A stretch of 64,000 nucleotides of DNA from Methyloferula stellata AR4 (lineage in GTDB: Bacteria > Pseudomonadota > Alphaproteobacteria > Rhizobiales > Beijerinckiaceae). The stretch lies in NCBI RefSeq assembly GCF_000385335.1, contig NZ_ARWA01000001.1, positions 512,081-576,080 of the forward strand, read 5' to 3'. The position numbers and the translations under genes were made by a program. Under the pieces are notes generated by a model, which was not told where the DNA came from, made no database searches, and saw nothing but the letters and a program-made list of their open reading frames with translations. Positions 18,396 to 27,512 of the stretch are shown in pieces; the first letter of the stretch is position 1; every line of letters begins with the position of its first letter.

Positions 18396-19394
18396 ATGCC
18401 GCGCAATCCCTATCATGCCGGGCCAGTCTCCGATCATTTCGACGGCACGCGTTTCTTCGTGCCGGGCTTTGCAAGCGACAAAAGCTCCGCCGATCTCTTT
18501 CGCTTTCTGTCGGAGCGCGGCGCACGCAGGCGCTGGCCGAAGCGTGTCGCCAATCCGCCGCGCACCGAACCTGTCGCGGAGCGGATCGCGGGCAACGCTC
18601 TCCGCGTCACCTTCATCGGCCATGCTACGGTTTTGATCCAGACGCAGGGGTTGAACCTGCTGGTCGATCCGGTCTTCTCGAAACGCGCGAGCCCCGTCAC
18701 CTTCGCCGGACCCTTGCGCGTCAATGCCCCCGGTCTTTCGCTCGAAGAGCTTCCGCCCCTCGATGCGATCCTCGTCACCCATAACCATTACGATCACCTC
18801 GACCTGGCGAGCCTTTCGCATCTCGCTGCGCATCGCGCCTGCCCAGTGCTGACGCCGCTGGGCAATGACAAGATCATGCAAAACCACAATAGCGCGATTG
18901 CCGCGCAGGCCTTCGACTGGGACGCATGCGTAAGCCTGTCAGCCGATGTCGCAGTGCATTTCGAGCCTTGCTATCATTGGTCGGCACGAGGCGTACGCGA
19001 CCGCCGCATGGCGCTCTGGGCGGCTTTCGTCATCGAGACATCCGGCGGCAAGATCTATCACATCGGCGACACGGGCTATTCCAAGGGCGAGATTTTTCGC
19101 GCCATACGGGTGAAACACGGGCCTGTCCGCCTCGCCATATTGCCGATCGGCGCCTATGAGCCGCGTTCGTTCATGCGCGATAACCATATCGATCCGGAAG
19201 AGGCCGTCGCGATTTTTCAAGATTGCGGTGCCGCTTACGCGCTGGCGCATCATTGGGGCACGTTCCAATTGGCCTATGAGGCCATAGACGAGCCGCCGAA
19301 ACGCCTCGCCATAGCCTTGGAGCGCGCCGGCATTCCAGCCGATCACTTTCAAGTGAAACGGCCCGGCGAATTTTTCGACGTACCGCTGGATTAG
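18396..19394 (+). CDS. MBL-fold hydrolase, NAPE-PLD/UlaG-like
   Basis: The 332-residue metallo-beta-lactamase-fold protein has the metal motif HNHYDHLDL, an upstream FIGHATVLIQT strand and later histidines in HFEPCYHWSARG, IGDTGYSKG and LAHHWGTFQLA. The order matches N-acylphosphatidylethanolamine phospholipase D and related UlaG-type hydrolases. It may cleave a phosphodiester in lipids, but bacterial members have varied or unknown substrates. It ends against the ruvB stop codon with no gap. Confidence 0.82.
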   Translation: MPRNPYHAGPVSDHFDGTRFFVPGFASDKSSADLFRFLSERGARRRWPKRVANPPRTEPVAERIAGNALRVTFIGHATVLIQTQGLNLLVDPVFSKRASPVTFAGPLRVNAPGLSLEELPPLDAILVTHNHYDHLDLASLSHLAAHRACPVLTPLGNDKIMQNHNSAIAAQAFDWDACVSLSADVAVHFEPCYHWSARGVRDRRMALWAAFVIETSGGKIYHIGDTGYSKGEIFRAIRVKHGPVRLAILPIGAYEPRSFMRDNHIDPEEAVAIFQDCGAAYALAHHWGTFQLAYEAIDEPPKRLAIALERAGIPADHFQVKRPGEFFDVPLD

Positions 19395-20441
19395 CTAATC
19401 TCCCGCATCCTCGCCGAAGAGGCCGAATTGCGAGGCATCGCGCACCGGCTCTTTCAAGCCGAGATGCTTGAACGCATGGAGCGTCAGCACACGCCCGCGC
19501 GGCGTGCGCTGGATGAAGCCGCGCTGCATGAGAAACGGCTCGATGATTTCCTCGATCGCATCGCGCGGCTCGGACAAGGCCGCGGCGATCGTCTCGATCC
19601 CGACCGGGCCGCCGCCAAATGACAGAGCGACGAGATTGAGATAGCGCAGGTCCATCTTGTCGAAGCCCATATGATCGACTTCGAGCAGGCTCAAAGCGCG
19701 GTCGGCGCTCTTGCGGGTGATTTCGGCGTCGCCATCGACGATCGCAAAATCCCGCACCCGGCGCAACAGGCGCCCGGCGATACGCGGTGTGCCCCGCGCG
19801 CGCTTGGCGATCTCGTTCGCGCCTTCATCCGTCATGCCGATGTTGAGCACGCGCGCGCCGCGCCGCACGATCACTTCAAGCTCCGCGACGCTATAGAAAT
19901 CGAGCTGGATCGGAATGCCGAACCGGTCGCGCAGAGGTGTCGTCAAGAGGCCGGCGCGGGTCGTGGCTCCGACCAGGGTGAATTTGGCCAGATCGATCTT
20001 CACCGAACGGGCGCCCGGCCCTTCGCCGATCATGAGATCGAGCTGAAAATCCTCCATGGCCGGATAGAGGATTTCCTCAACCGCCGGATTGAGCCTATGG
20101 ATTTCGTCGATGAAAAGCACGTCACGCGGCTCAAGCGCAGTCAATTGCGCCGCGAGATCGCCCGCCTTGGCGATGACCGGGCCCGAGGTCGAACGGAAAT
20201 TGACGCCGAGCTCGCGCGCGACGATCTGCGCCAGCGTCGTCTTGCCGAGACCGGGCGGCCCGACGAAGAGTACGTGATCCAAGGGCTCGCGGCGGGTTTT
20301 CGCGGCCTCGATGAAGACCTTGAGATTGGCGCGCGCCGCCGCCTGCCCGGTGAAATCATCGAGCGAGAGCGGACGCAGCGAAAGCTCCGCGTCGTCTTCG
20401 CGTTTTTCGGGGGTCACAAGGCGGGGTGGCGGAGACGGCAA
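19395..20441 (-). CDS. ruvB: Holliday junction branch migration ATPase RuvB
   Basis: The 348-residue protein has Walker [10 protein letters not shown], Walker [11 protein letters not shown], sensor 1 [19 protein letters not shown] and the RuvB winged-helix end ([13 protein letters not shown]). It drives branch migration with RuvA. TTG is taken as the start because it precedes the conserved [10 protein letters not shown] by six residues and no in-frame ATG exists there; a GTG at 20417 is the alternative. It is separated from ruvA by an opposite-strand gene and a repeat, so the ruv genes are not one operon here. Confidence 0.96.
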   Translation of the reverse strand: MPSPPPRLVTPEKREDDAELSLRPLSLDDFTGQAAARANLKVFIEAAKTRREPLDHVLFVGPPGLGKTTLAQIVARELGVNFRSTSGPVIAKAGDLAAQLTALEPRDVLFIDEIHRLNPAVEEILYPAMEDFQLDLMIGEGPGARSVKIDLAKFTLVGATTRAGLLTTPLRDRFGIPIQLDFYSVAELEVIVRRGARVLNIGMTDEGANEIAKRARGTPRIAGRLLRRVRDFAIVDGDAEITRKSADRALSLLEVDHMGFDKMDLRYLNLVALSFGGGPVGIETIAAALSEPRDAIEEIIEPFLMQRGFIQRTPRGRVLTLHAFKHLGLKEPVRDASQFGLFGEDAGD

Positions 20442-20636
20442 AGGGTCATCCCGGACGGCGGAAGCAGCGGGTCACGAATCGACCAACTTTCCAAAGACTA
20501 TAGGCCGAACGAACGTCGGCAGGCGAATAGCGTGACCTTGAGGTCCAAAAATCAGATTTCGCTATACGCGCCGCCCGGGATTATTGGCATGGTATGAGCT
20601 TCCACACTTAGAACTCTATTTCAATTTCCAGAGGCC

Positions 20637-21491
20637 ATGTCCGACACGCTCAATCCACCTAATATCCCCGCCCTTTTGCGGTCGGACGGCCTGCCGCAGG
20701 CCTTCGCGGCGCTTGGCGCGGTCCTGGCCAGAAGCCCCGAGCCGGACCGCGCCGGTCTCAGGCAGACCATCCTCGACGGGCTCGAGGCAACGCCCGCGGC
20801 GACTCAAGCAGCGCTCGCGACCCGAGAAGGGCTCAGAACCTTCCTTCAAGGCAGCCCCGTCTATCTGCGCGTCAAGGAAACCCGAAGAGATCCCGAGGCG
20901 CCGACCATCCAAGAGCGCTTGAGCCGGCTGCTTATCAAAGCTTTGGACCCAAAACCCGCATCCGAGCGCGGTTCGCTCGTCATCGCCGTCCTGCCGGACC
21001 TCGCGGAGATTTCGCTGATCTGCGAGCTGTTCCGCATGGTCGAAGGCAATTGGGCGGCCGACCACGCGGCACGGCCGCCAGAAGAGACCTATTTCGGCGC
21101 TTCGACCGCGGCCTTGCGCGACATGCTTTTTGCGCGCGTCCAATTGGCAGCCAAGAAAGGCACGCTCTGGACCCAGGGCTCCCCCACCGCCATCCTCTGG
21201 TTCTGGTGGGCCTGCGGCGAGGAACAGCGCGTCTATGCCTTTATCAAGGACGCCATGGGCGACGCCAAGGCGCTGCCGGCTTTGCTTGACGAGATCGTTT
21301 ATCGCGTCGCGACGCCCGAGGAAGAATATGACGTGATCCCGGTCCGGCGCTGGTCGAAGCTCATCGATTTCCGGGCTTTGGAGCAAAGCGCGGTCAATCT
21401 TTCGATGAACGGGACAGCGCGCGACGATCGCAAGAAGGCGCGGCGTTTTCTCGACGCATTCGGGAACGGCAAAAGCGAGCTGTATCGGTAG
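20637..21491 (+). CDS. Conserved hypothetical protein
   Basis: A 284-residue soluble protein that I do not recognise. The N-terminal third is helical and Ala/Leu-rich (FAALGAVLARSPEPDRAGLR); the middle has VIAVLPDLAEISLICELFRM, and a Trp-rich patch ILWFWWACGEEQRVYAF; the C-terminal part is charged. No signal peptide, membrane helix, cysteine cluster or nucleotide loop is visible. It starts at ATG 20637, and its gene lies between ruvB and ruvA on the other strand. Codon usage and GC resemble the neighbours. Confidence 0.68.
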   Translation: MSDTLNPPNIPALLRSDGLPQAFAALGAVLARSPEPDRAGLRQTILDGLEATPAATQAALATREGLRTFLQGSPVYLRVKETRRDPEAPTIQERLSRLLIKALDPKPASERGSLVIAVLPDLAEISLICELFRMVEGNWAADHAARPPEETYFGASTAALRDMLFARVQLAAKKGTLWTQGSPTAILWFWWACGEEQRVYAFIKDAMGDAKALPALLDEIVYRVATPEEEYDVIPVRRWSKLIDFRALEQSAVNLSMNGTARDDRKKARRFLDAFGNGKSELYR

Positions 21492-21517
21492 AACCAGACT
21501 TGGCAAAACCATAAACG

Positions 21518-21609
21518 CCGTCATGGCCGGGCTTGTCCCGGCCATCCACGTCTTTGATTGGTGTAGCTTCATCGCGTGGATGCCCGCGACAAGCGCGGGC
21601 ATGACGGCC
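21518..21609. repeat. Dispersed palindromic element (GCCGTCATGGCCGGGCTTGT type)
   Basis: Left part CATGGCCGGGCTTGTCCCGG and right part GCCCGCGACAAGCGCGGGCA are each hairpins and together form a larger inverted pair with GTCATGGCC / ATGACGGCC ends. This is a widespread REP-type element in Rhizobiales. It lies between convergent genes. Confidence 0.7.
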
Positions 21610-21631
21610 GGAGTTGGAGTCCAACGTCCGC

Positions 21632-22240
21632 TTACTGCGCCAATTCCTTCAGCCCATGCCGGATCAATGCGCCGACCTCGGCCTCCGCGCCCAGCGCCTT
21701 GACCGAGGCCGCCACCGCCGCCACGGCCTGCGGCCGTCCATAGCCGAGGTTGACCAGAGCCGAGACCGCATCCTCGGCGCCATTGGGCAGCGCCGTCCCT
21801 ACGCCTGCCGTCAAAGCGATGGGCTCGAAGGCCGCCGCCGCGGGCGCCTTATCCTTCAATTCGGCAACAATCCGCGCCGCGAGCTTCGGTCCGACGCCGG
21901 GCGCACGCGACACCGCCGTCTTATCCTGCAAGGCGATGGCCTGGCCGAGCTCCGCCGCGCTCATAATGCCAAGCAGCGCCAAAGCCACTTTCGCGCCGAC
22001 ACCCTGCACGCCCTGCAAGAGCCGGAACCAATCGCGCTCGATGTCGCTCGCAAAACCGTAAAGGCGGATCGCGTCTTCGCGCACCTGCGTCTCGATCGAG
22101 AGCGCCACGGGTTCGCCAGCGCCGGGCAAGTGCTGCAAGGTCCGCGACGAGCATTGCACGACATAGCCGACGCCATGGACGTCGAGGATGACGAAATCCT
22201 CGCCTACGGAATCGACAAGGCCCGTGAGTTTCCCGATCAT
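21632..22240 (-). CDS. ruvA: Holliday junction DNA-binding protein RuvA
   Basis: The 202-residue protein has the RuvA OB-fold start [20 protein letters not shown], helix-hairpin-helix motifs ([18 protein letters not shown] and [16 protein letters not shown]) and the C-terminal RuvB-contact domain ([18 protein letters not shown]). It binds four-way junctions as a tetramer. The ATG overlaps the ruvC stop (ATGA), so the two are translationally coupled. Confidence 0.97.
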   Translation of the reverse strand: MIGKLTGLVDSVGEDFVILDVHGVGYVVQCSSRTLQHLPGAGEPVALSIETQVREDAIRLYGFASDIERDWFRLLQGVQGVGAKVALALLGIMSAAELGQAIALQDKTAVSRAPGVGPKLAARIVAELKDKAPAAAAFEPIALTAGVGTALPNGAEDAVSALVNLGYGRPQAVAAVAASVKALGAEAEVGALIRHGLKELAQ

Positions 22241-22749
22241 CGCACAGCCCGCAGCAAGGCCGCGGCCGTCTGGCCGCGATGTTGCGCATGGGTGATGGCG
22301 ACCGCCAAAGCATCGGCGGCATCGACGCTGCCCGGCTCGCATTTCGGCAAAAGCACTTTCACCATCATGGCGATCTGCGCTTTTTCGGCATGGCCCGATC
22401 CAACCACCGTCTTCTTGATGAGATTGGCGGCATATTCGGCGACGAGCAGGCCGGCCAAGGCTGGCACCACGATAGCTATTCCCCTCGCCTGTCCAAGCTT
22501 CAAAGCCGAGCGCGGATCGCGATTGACGAAGGTTTCTTCGACAGCCGCTTCCTGAGGCGCATATTCGGCCACGATCGCGGCGAGGCCCTCGTGCAGCGCG
22601 CGCAGGCGCAGGCCAAGATCGGCCTTATCGTCCGAATGGATCGCACCGCAGGCGACATAGGAAAGCCGCGACCCCAAAACCTCGACGACGCCCCAGCCCA
22701 TATGGCGGAGGCCCGGATCAATGCCGAGGATGCGAATCGGAGAGTTCAT
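22237..22749 (-). CDS. ruvC: Crossover junction endodeoxyribonuclease RuvC
   Basis: The 170-residue RNase H-fold nuclease begins [16 protein letters not shown] with the first catalytic Asp, has the middle Glu in [11 protein letters not shown], and the last Asp pair in [15 protein letters not shown]. It resolves Holliday junctions by paired nicks. ATG 22749 gives the usual length; a reading to 22842 would add 31 unconserved residues. Confidence 0.96.
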   Translation of the reverse strand: MNSPIRILGIDPGLRHMGWGVVEVLGSRLSYVACGAIHSDDKADLGLRLRALHEGLAAIVAEYAPQEAAVEETFVNRDPRSALKLGQARGIAIVVPALAGLLVAEYAANLIKKTVVGSGHAEKAQIAMMVKVLLPKCEPGSVDAADALAVAITHAQHRGQTAAALLRAVR

Positions 22750-22839
22750 GCGGATGAAGCTACGCTCGATCCGCCTGAGATGGGAAGCTATTACGGCAGC
22801 CGCCGCGTGGATGGCCGGCGGACACTGAGCAGATCTCGC

Positions 22840-22980
22840 CATTCATCCCACAGCGGCCATTTTCGGCGAGGCGGATGCGCTTTTGTCAATGACGAGCCTT
22901 CGGCTCGCCGCCGTAGGCGGTCGCGAAGCGATCATTGACTAAAGCGATCCGCTCGCCATGCTAGCCGCCAAGAGATGAAT
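22840..22980. repeat. 141-bp dispersed repeat, copy 2 (inverted relative to copy 1)
   Basis: Its reverse complement begins CATTCATCTCTTGGCGGCTA and continues GCATGGCGAGCGGATCGCTT, identical to copy 1 at 3147-3292; the other end CTCGCCGAAAATGGCCGC is also shared. The centre is different and holds its own palindromic run (GAGCCTTCGGCTC). It occupies much of the 305-bp gap between ruvC and dnaA. Confidence 0.8.
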
Positions 22981-23054
22981 AGCAGCCTTTGGAACGCGAA
23001 AGCCGCCCGATTTCTCTTGATCGGACAGCCGTCGAGCAAGTCCAGCTATGGCGC

Positions 23055-24557
23055 TCAATCCAACAGCATCCGCTTCAAAAGCTCGATTTCCTCATGCAGA
23101 TTGCCGTCTGAGCTGGACAGGGCCTCGATCTTGCGCACGGCGTGAAGCACCGTCGTATGATCGCGCCCGCCGAAGCGCCGGCCAATTTCCGGCAAGGACC
23201 GCAAGGTCAGGACCTTGGCGAGATACATGGCGATCTGCCTCGGACGCACGACATTGGCGGTGCGGCGCGACGATAGGATATCGGCCTTGCTCACATTGAA
23301 ATGGGTCGCGACGAGCTTTTGAATATCCTCTATCTTCACGCGCTTGGGTTCGCGCGTGCGTACGAGATCGCGGATCGCCGTCTCGGCCGTCTCGACCGTG
23401 AGCACCGCCCCCGTCAAGGACGTATGCGCGAGAAGCCGGTTGATCGCGCCATCAAGATCGCGGCCATTGGTTTCGATCACGCTTGCGACATAGGACACGA
23501 CGGCCGGAGGCACGGTGAAGTTCGGATGGATCTGCCGGGCCGCCGTGATGCGGGCTTCGAGGATCTTGATGCGCAAAGCCTCGTCGAGCGGACCCATTTC
23601 GACGCAGAGCCCGCCGGCCAGACGTGAGCGGACCCGCTCATCCAGGGATTCGAGCTCGGACGGCGGCCGGTCCGCCGCGATGACGATCTGGCGCCGCGCG
23701 TCGATCAGCGAATTGAGCGTGTGGCAGAATTCCTGCTGGATCGATTTGCCCTGCAGGAATTGCACATCGTCGATGACGAGCACATCGATCGCGCGGAGCT
23801 TTTCCTTGAAGGCGATCGCCGTCTGCGCCTTGAGAGCGGAGACGAAGCCATACATGAATTTCTCCGCCGTCAGATAGATGACGCGGCGCTTCACGTCGCT
23901 TGCCGCGTGGGCGATCGCCTGCAGAAGATGGGTTTTGCCGAGCCCGACGGAGGCGTGGATGTAAAGCGGATTATAAAGCAGCGGCTCTCCAGCGGAGGCC
24001 GTACCGACGCGTTGCGCCGCGGCATGCGCCAATTGATTGGAGCGGCCGACAAGGAAATTATTGAAGTTCAGTCTTTTATCGAGCGGCGAACCGCCGAGAC
24101 TCTCGACGTCCTTGGACTCGTGCGCATGCGGCGTGCCTTGCTTATGCGCGTCGGACGCGTAAGCCTCGGCGCGCGGATCGGACGGACGGGACACCGCCCC
24201 TTCCTGCGAACCCTGCATGCCGTCGAGCGGCACGGCGCGCAGATAATCGGATGCACGGACGGAGCGCGTGCCGCCGGGACGCGAGGACGAGCGCACGTCG
24301 ACGACGATTTGCTTGATCCCGCTGAATTCTGTGCCGACCACCGCCGCGAGGCGGTCGGTATAGTGAGATTGAATCCAGCTCTTCAGAAATTTCGTGGGCA
24401 CCGAAAGATAAGCGATCGGTTCGGCGAGCCGATCAAGTTCCAGACGCCCGAACCAAGAGGTGAAAACATCTTCGCCAAGCTCCGCGCGCAAGCGGCGGCA
24501 AATACGTGCCCATGCCTCGTGAGGCGTATCATCCATGTGTGGCTGCTCTTTTAACAT
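23055..24557 (-). CDS. dnaA: Chromosomal replication initiator DnaA
   Basis: The 500-residue protein has domain I ([23 protein letters not shown]), a Gly/Ser-rich linker, the AAA+ domain with Walker [12 protein letters not shown] and Walker [13 protein letters not shown], and domain IV with the DnaA signature [17 protein letters not shown]. It binds oriC and opens the origin. ATG 24557 is favoured since GGAACGC precedes it and alphaproteobacterial DnaA proteins carry a short extension before the EAWARI helix; ATG 24536 is the alternative. Confidence 0.97.
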   Translation of the reverse strand: MLKEQPHMDDTPHEAWARICRRLRAELGEDVFTSWFGRLELDRLAEPIAYLSVPTKFLKSWIQSHYTDRLAAVVGTEFSGIKQIVVDVRSSSRPGGTRSVRASDYLRAVPLDGMQGSQEGAVSRPSDPRAEAYASDAHKQGTPHAHESKDVESLGGSPLDKRLNFNNFLVGRSNQLAHAAAQRVGTASAGEPLLYNPLYIHASVGLGKTHLLQAIAHAASDVKRRVIYLTAEKFMYGFVSALKAQTAIAFKEKLRAIDVLVIDDVQFLQGKSIQQEFCHTLNSLIDARRQIVIAADRPPSELESLDERVRSRLAGGLCVEMGPLDEALRIKILEARITAARQIHPNFTVPPAVVSYVASVIETNGRDLDGAINRLLAHTSLTGAVLTVETAETAIRDLVRTREPKRVKIEDIQKLVATHFNVSKADILSSRRTANVVRPRQIAMYLAKVLTLRSLPEIGRRFGGRDHTTVLHAVRKIEALSSSDGNLHEEIELLKRMLLD

Positions 24558-25410
24558 TTGCGTTCCAACATCAAAAAGGACGATCAACAAGCCGGAGAAA
24601 GCGCCCCGCAGACAATAGTTCGCCTGCCGTGCTTACGCCGGACCATTCTATTTGTAACTGAAAGAAAAACGATCGTGCCGATCGGCTAGTTTATGAGGCG
24701 CGTTCGATATCGCATTGGGGCCATCTGCGCCAGCAACCAGAGCGTCCCTCCAAGGCAGGAGATGGCCAATGGAGTTCTGACGGACTGTTTCATAGTTTCA
24801 GATCCCCCCTTATGCCGGAACGGGTTCGCCGCATCCACGGTCGCTCCAACAAACGCATTTCATCGCCGACAAGAACGCGCCGGAGAACTCAGGGCACACG
24901 TTTCCCAGGCGCAGAAAAACGCTAGAGAAACTCTATTGCAGGAGAACATGTGCGATGTTGAAGGACAACGGCGGTGCTGCGTGCCCAACGAAGAAACTTT
25001 AGCATAGGTTCGACCTTGCGCAACATCATCGTTATGGATTCGTCATTTCTCTGAATCGTGCGAATCGTGCGGTTTCCGAGCACCTTCCCGACGCCGATGT
25101 TAAGCATCTGATTCATCACCAATCTGGGATCATCACGTCAGATTTTTATCGGCTACATGACAGTCGCGCCAACCGACGTTTGACGGCCGAAACGAGTCGC
25201 CTCTTATCGTCAAGCGCTATGTTGCAGTGCTCCTCCGGAGCTTTATGAGCAAGCCGTTGACTCGTTTGGAATTTGATTGAGCGGCCGCATGCAGCACGGA
25301 AAAATATACGACTGTGTGTTCAAATGTGACCACTCAGCACTTCTACGTTCGCCCGACAGAGCTGTTAGGAACGAAACCAATGAGCACTTCTACTGATGCG
25401 AATGAATCAT
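24558..25410. other. 853-bp gene-free region between rpsT terminator and dnaA
   Basis: It is visibly more AT-rich than its surroundings and holds no convincing reading frame. It must contain the dnaA promoter. I searched by eye for TTATCCACA-like DnaA boxes and found none with fewer than two mismatches, so there is no support for an origin here. Confidence 0.5.
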
Positions 25411-25441
25411 AAAAAAAGCCCGGCTACGTGCCGGGCTTTTT
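25411..25441 (-). terminator. Intrinsic terminator of rpsT
   Basis: Read leftward, the stem GCCCGGC / GCCGGGC, extended on both sides by A/T pairs, is followed by a run of seven T. It lies 29 bases after the rpsT stop. Confidence 0.9.
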
Positions 25442-25469
25442 ATCCGAAAAAATATCTCGAAAGAGAGGT

Positions 25470-25736
25470 TTATTTCGCCAAGGCACTGACACGGCGCGAC
25501 AAGCGCGAGACCTTTCGCGACGCCGTATTCTTATGGACGATTCCCTTTTGCGCTGCGCGCATCACAAGCGGCTCTGCTGCCCGCAAAGCGGCGGCGGCGG
25601 CTTCCTGGTCACCGGAAGCAATCGCTTCCTCGACCTTGCGGACGTATGTTCTCATTTGGCTGCGGCGCGACCGATTGATGGAAGTGCGCCGCGCAATTTT
25701 ACGAACGGCCTTTTTGGCCGATGGTGTATTCGCCAT
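25470..25736 (-). CDS. rpsT: 30S ribosomal protein S20
   Basis: The 88-residue, very basic, all-helical protein begins [17 protein letters not shown] and ends with the conserved [16 protein letters not shown]. It binds 16S rRNA in the small subunit. It has its own promoter (25819-25847) and terminator (25411-25441). Its place between an enoyl-CoA hydratase gene and dnaA is the arrangement seen in many Rhizobiales. Confidence 0.97.
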   Translation of the reverse strand: MANTPSAKKAVRKIARRTSINRSRRSQMRTYVRKVEEAIASGDQEAAAAALRAAEPLVMRAAQKGIVHKNTASRKVSRLSRRVSALAK

Positions 25737-25818
25737 TTAAAAGATCCTGGCAACGAGGTGATTGAGGTGAGCAGCATGACGCCGACGAAAACAGCATCCA
25801 AAGCTCAAGAAGGGAGGC

Positions 25819-25847
25819 TTATAGTCGGCAAAGGCCATGTGCGTCAA
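25819..25847 (-). promoter_or_regulatory. Sigma-70-type promoter of rpsT
   Basis: On the leftward strand TTGACG (-35) and CTATAA (-10) are separated by 17 bases. The transcript would start about 75 bases before the rpsT ATG. Confidence 0.55.
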
Positions 25848-25861
25848 CGACATGTTGAAAC

Positions 25862-26635
25862 TCAACGGTTTTTGAATATTGGCGCGCGTTTTTCGAGGAA
25901 CGCCGCCATGCCTTCCTTTTGATCTTCCGTCCCAAAAAGGGAATAGAATGAAAGGCGTTCGAACCTCACCCCCTCGGCCAGGGTGGTCTCATAGGCCCTG
26001 TTAACGCTGGCTTTCGCCATGATCGTGGCAGGCAGGGACATGGACGCAATCGCCGCCGCCGCCTCCAAAGCCTCATCGATCAGCCGTTCGGCCGGGACGA
26101 CGCGGGCGGCAAGTCCGGCCCGCTCGGCTTCCGCTGCGTCCATCATCCGGCCGGTCAGGCAGAGGTCCATGGCTTTGGATTTGCCAATGATGCGTGTCAG
26201 CCGTTGCGAACCGCCGGACCCGGGGATGATGCCGAGCTTGATCTCAGGCTGACCGAATTTCGCCGTGTCGGCGGCGATGATCATGTCGCACATCAAGGCC
26301 AGTTCGCAGCCGCCCCCCAAAGCAAATCCGGCGACGGCCGCGATCACCGGTTTGCGGGCCCGCGACAGCCGTTCCCATTGACCAATAAAATCTTCGAGAT
26401 AGGCCTCGATGAATGTCTTCGACTGCATTTCTTTGATATCGGCTCCCGCGGCGAAGGCCTTAGCAGACCCGGTGAGAATAAGGGCGCCGATCCCCGGATC
26501 GCTCTCGAATGCGTCGAGCGCCGCGTTGAGGTCATGGATCAAGGGCAGGCTCAGCGCATTCAAGGCCTGCGGCCGGTTGAGACGGATCAAACCGACCCTT
26601 CCATGCGTCTCGACTTCGATATTTTCATAGGCCAT
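25862..26635 (-). CDS. Enoyl-CoA hydratase (crotonase family)
   Basis: The 257-residue protein has the crotonase signatures [28 protein letters not shown] (oxyanion hole) and [20 protein letters not shown] with the first catalytic Glu. At the place of the second catalytic Glu of rat hydratase it has Asp ([10 protein letters not shown]). The start ATG at 26635 follows GGGAGAC by 6 bases. It hydrates trans-2-enoyl-CoA in fatty-acid degradation. No other beta-oxidation gene is adjacent. Confidence 0.9.
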   Translation of the reverse strand: MAYENIEVETHGRVGLIRLNRPQALNALSLPLIHDLNAALDAFESDPGIGALILTGSAKAFAAGADIKEMQSKTFIEAYLEDFIGQWERLSRARKPVIAAVAGFALGGGCELALMCDMIIAADTAKFGQPEIKLGIIPGSGGSQRLTRIIGKSKAMDLCLTGRMMDAAEAERAGLAARVVPAERLIDEALEAAAAIASMSLPATIMAKASVNRAYETTLAEGVRFERLSFYSLFGTEDQKEGMAAFLEKRAPIFKNR

Positions 26636-26768
26636 GGCGCTGTCTCCCCGGATGTTATGCGTGATGGTTACGCGATCCCGAACACCGCCAAAAGACAGAG
26701 GCTGCGAGACTCGCTTTATTTTATACGGCGGCGCGCGGACGCATTCCGATCGAGGCGCTATGACGCAA

Positions 26769-26797
26769 TAAAAGGCCGCCCCGAAGGACGGCCTTTT
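26769..26797 (-). terminator. Intrinsic terminator of dps
   Basis: An AAAAGGCCG / CGGCCTTTT stem with an 11-base spacer lies 29 bases after the dps stop; on the leftward strand the stem ends in TTTT. The T-run is part of the stem, so it could work in both directions. Confidence 0.75.
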
Positions 26798-26825
26798 ACA
26801 ATTCGCGTCAGAATTCAAGCTGGTC

Positions 26826-27374
26826 TTAGTGGCCCGACTTGTCGCCAGCACGGCTGGCCTCAAAGAGGAACCAAGTCCTGCGCTCGGTTTCGTCGATCGT
26901 CGTCTCCAACAGACCCGCGGTGCCGGCGTCACCGACGTCATCGGTCAACTCGTGGCACTTCCTCATCGCAGCGGCGATGTGCTTGTTATCATCCATGAGC
27001 TCGCGGAGCATATCGAGGGGCGAAACGAATTCCTCGTTGTTGTCCTTGATCGTTTGAATCTTGCTGATATGCGAGATTGAGCGGAGCGTTTCGCCGCCAA
27101 GCTTGCGCACCCGCTCCGCCAGCGGATCGATGGACGCGAAAACCTGATCGCTCTGCTCGTCGAGCAGCAGGTGATAATCGCGAAAATGCGGGCCGCTCAC
27201 ATGCCAATGGAAATTCTTGGTCTTGAGATAGAGCGCAAATCCATCTGCGATGATGGCATTGAGCTGTGCGCAGATCTTGGCGACCCCATCGGCCGGCAGA
27301 TCGGTCGGGGTGTCGAGCGGAGCGGCGGCCGGACGGCCTGCCTTTTCCAGTTTTACTGCTGTGCTGGTGGCCAT
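26826..27374 (-). CDS. dps: Dps-family DNA-protection ferritin
   Basis: The 182-residue protein has the four-helix Dps fold with the inter-subunit ferroxidase ligands in [21 protein letters not shown] and a following [11 protein letters not shown]. The N-terminal 30 residues are basic and Pro/Ala-rich and may bind DNA. Dodecamers oxidise ferrous iron with peroxide and coat DNA under stress. The ATG at 27374 is chosen over a TTG two codons upstream. An EcfG-type promoter sits 66 bases upstream, which fits a general stress gene. Confidence 0.94.
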   Translation of the reverse strand: MATSTAVKLEKAGRPAAAPLDTPTDLPADGVAKICAQLNAIIADGFALYLKTKNFHWHVSGPHFRDYHLLLDEQSDQVFASIDPLAERVRKLGGETLRSISHISKIQTIKDNNEEFVSPLDMLRELMDDNKHIAAAMRKCHELTDDVGDAGTAGLLETTIDETERRTWFLFEASRAGDKSGH

Positions 27375-27439
27375 GATCAAACTCCATTTTGCGGGGGATT
27401 TTTACGATAAACGGTGGCTGCCGTTTTGTTCGTGCGAAG

Positions 27440-27464
27440 AACGCTGCGACCCGGCCAAGGTTCC
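27440..27464 (-). promoter_or_regulatory. EcfG (general stress sigma factor) promoter of dps
   Basis: On the leftward strand GGAAC is followed after 16 bases by CGTT, an exact match to the alphaproteobacterial EcfG consensus (GGAAC, N16-17, CGTT). Its position predicts a leader of about 55 bases for dps. Confidence 0.75.
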
Positions 27465-27512
27465 GCCATTTGCTGCCTATTTGGAGCGCAAATTGACACG
27501 GCGCCCCTGGAA

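Noticed and set aside
24922-25122. 66-codon frame on the minus strand between rpsT and dnaA
   Set aside because: No ribosome site or recognised domain; resembles a transposase fragment only vaguely.
24558-25410. Chromosomal origin next to dnaA
   Set aside because: No DnaA box with fewer than two mismatches and no AT-rich 13-mer array; Rhizobiales origins are often away from dnaA.
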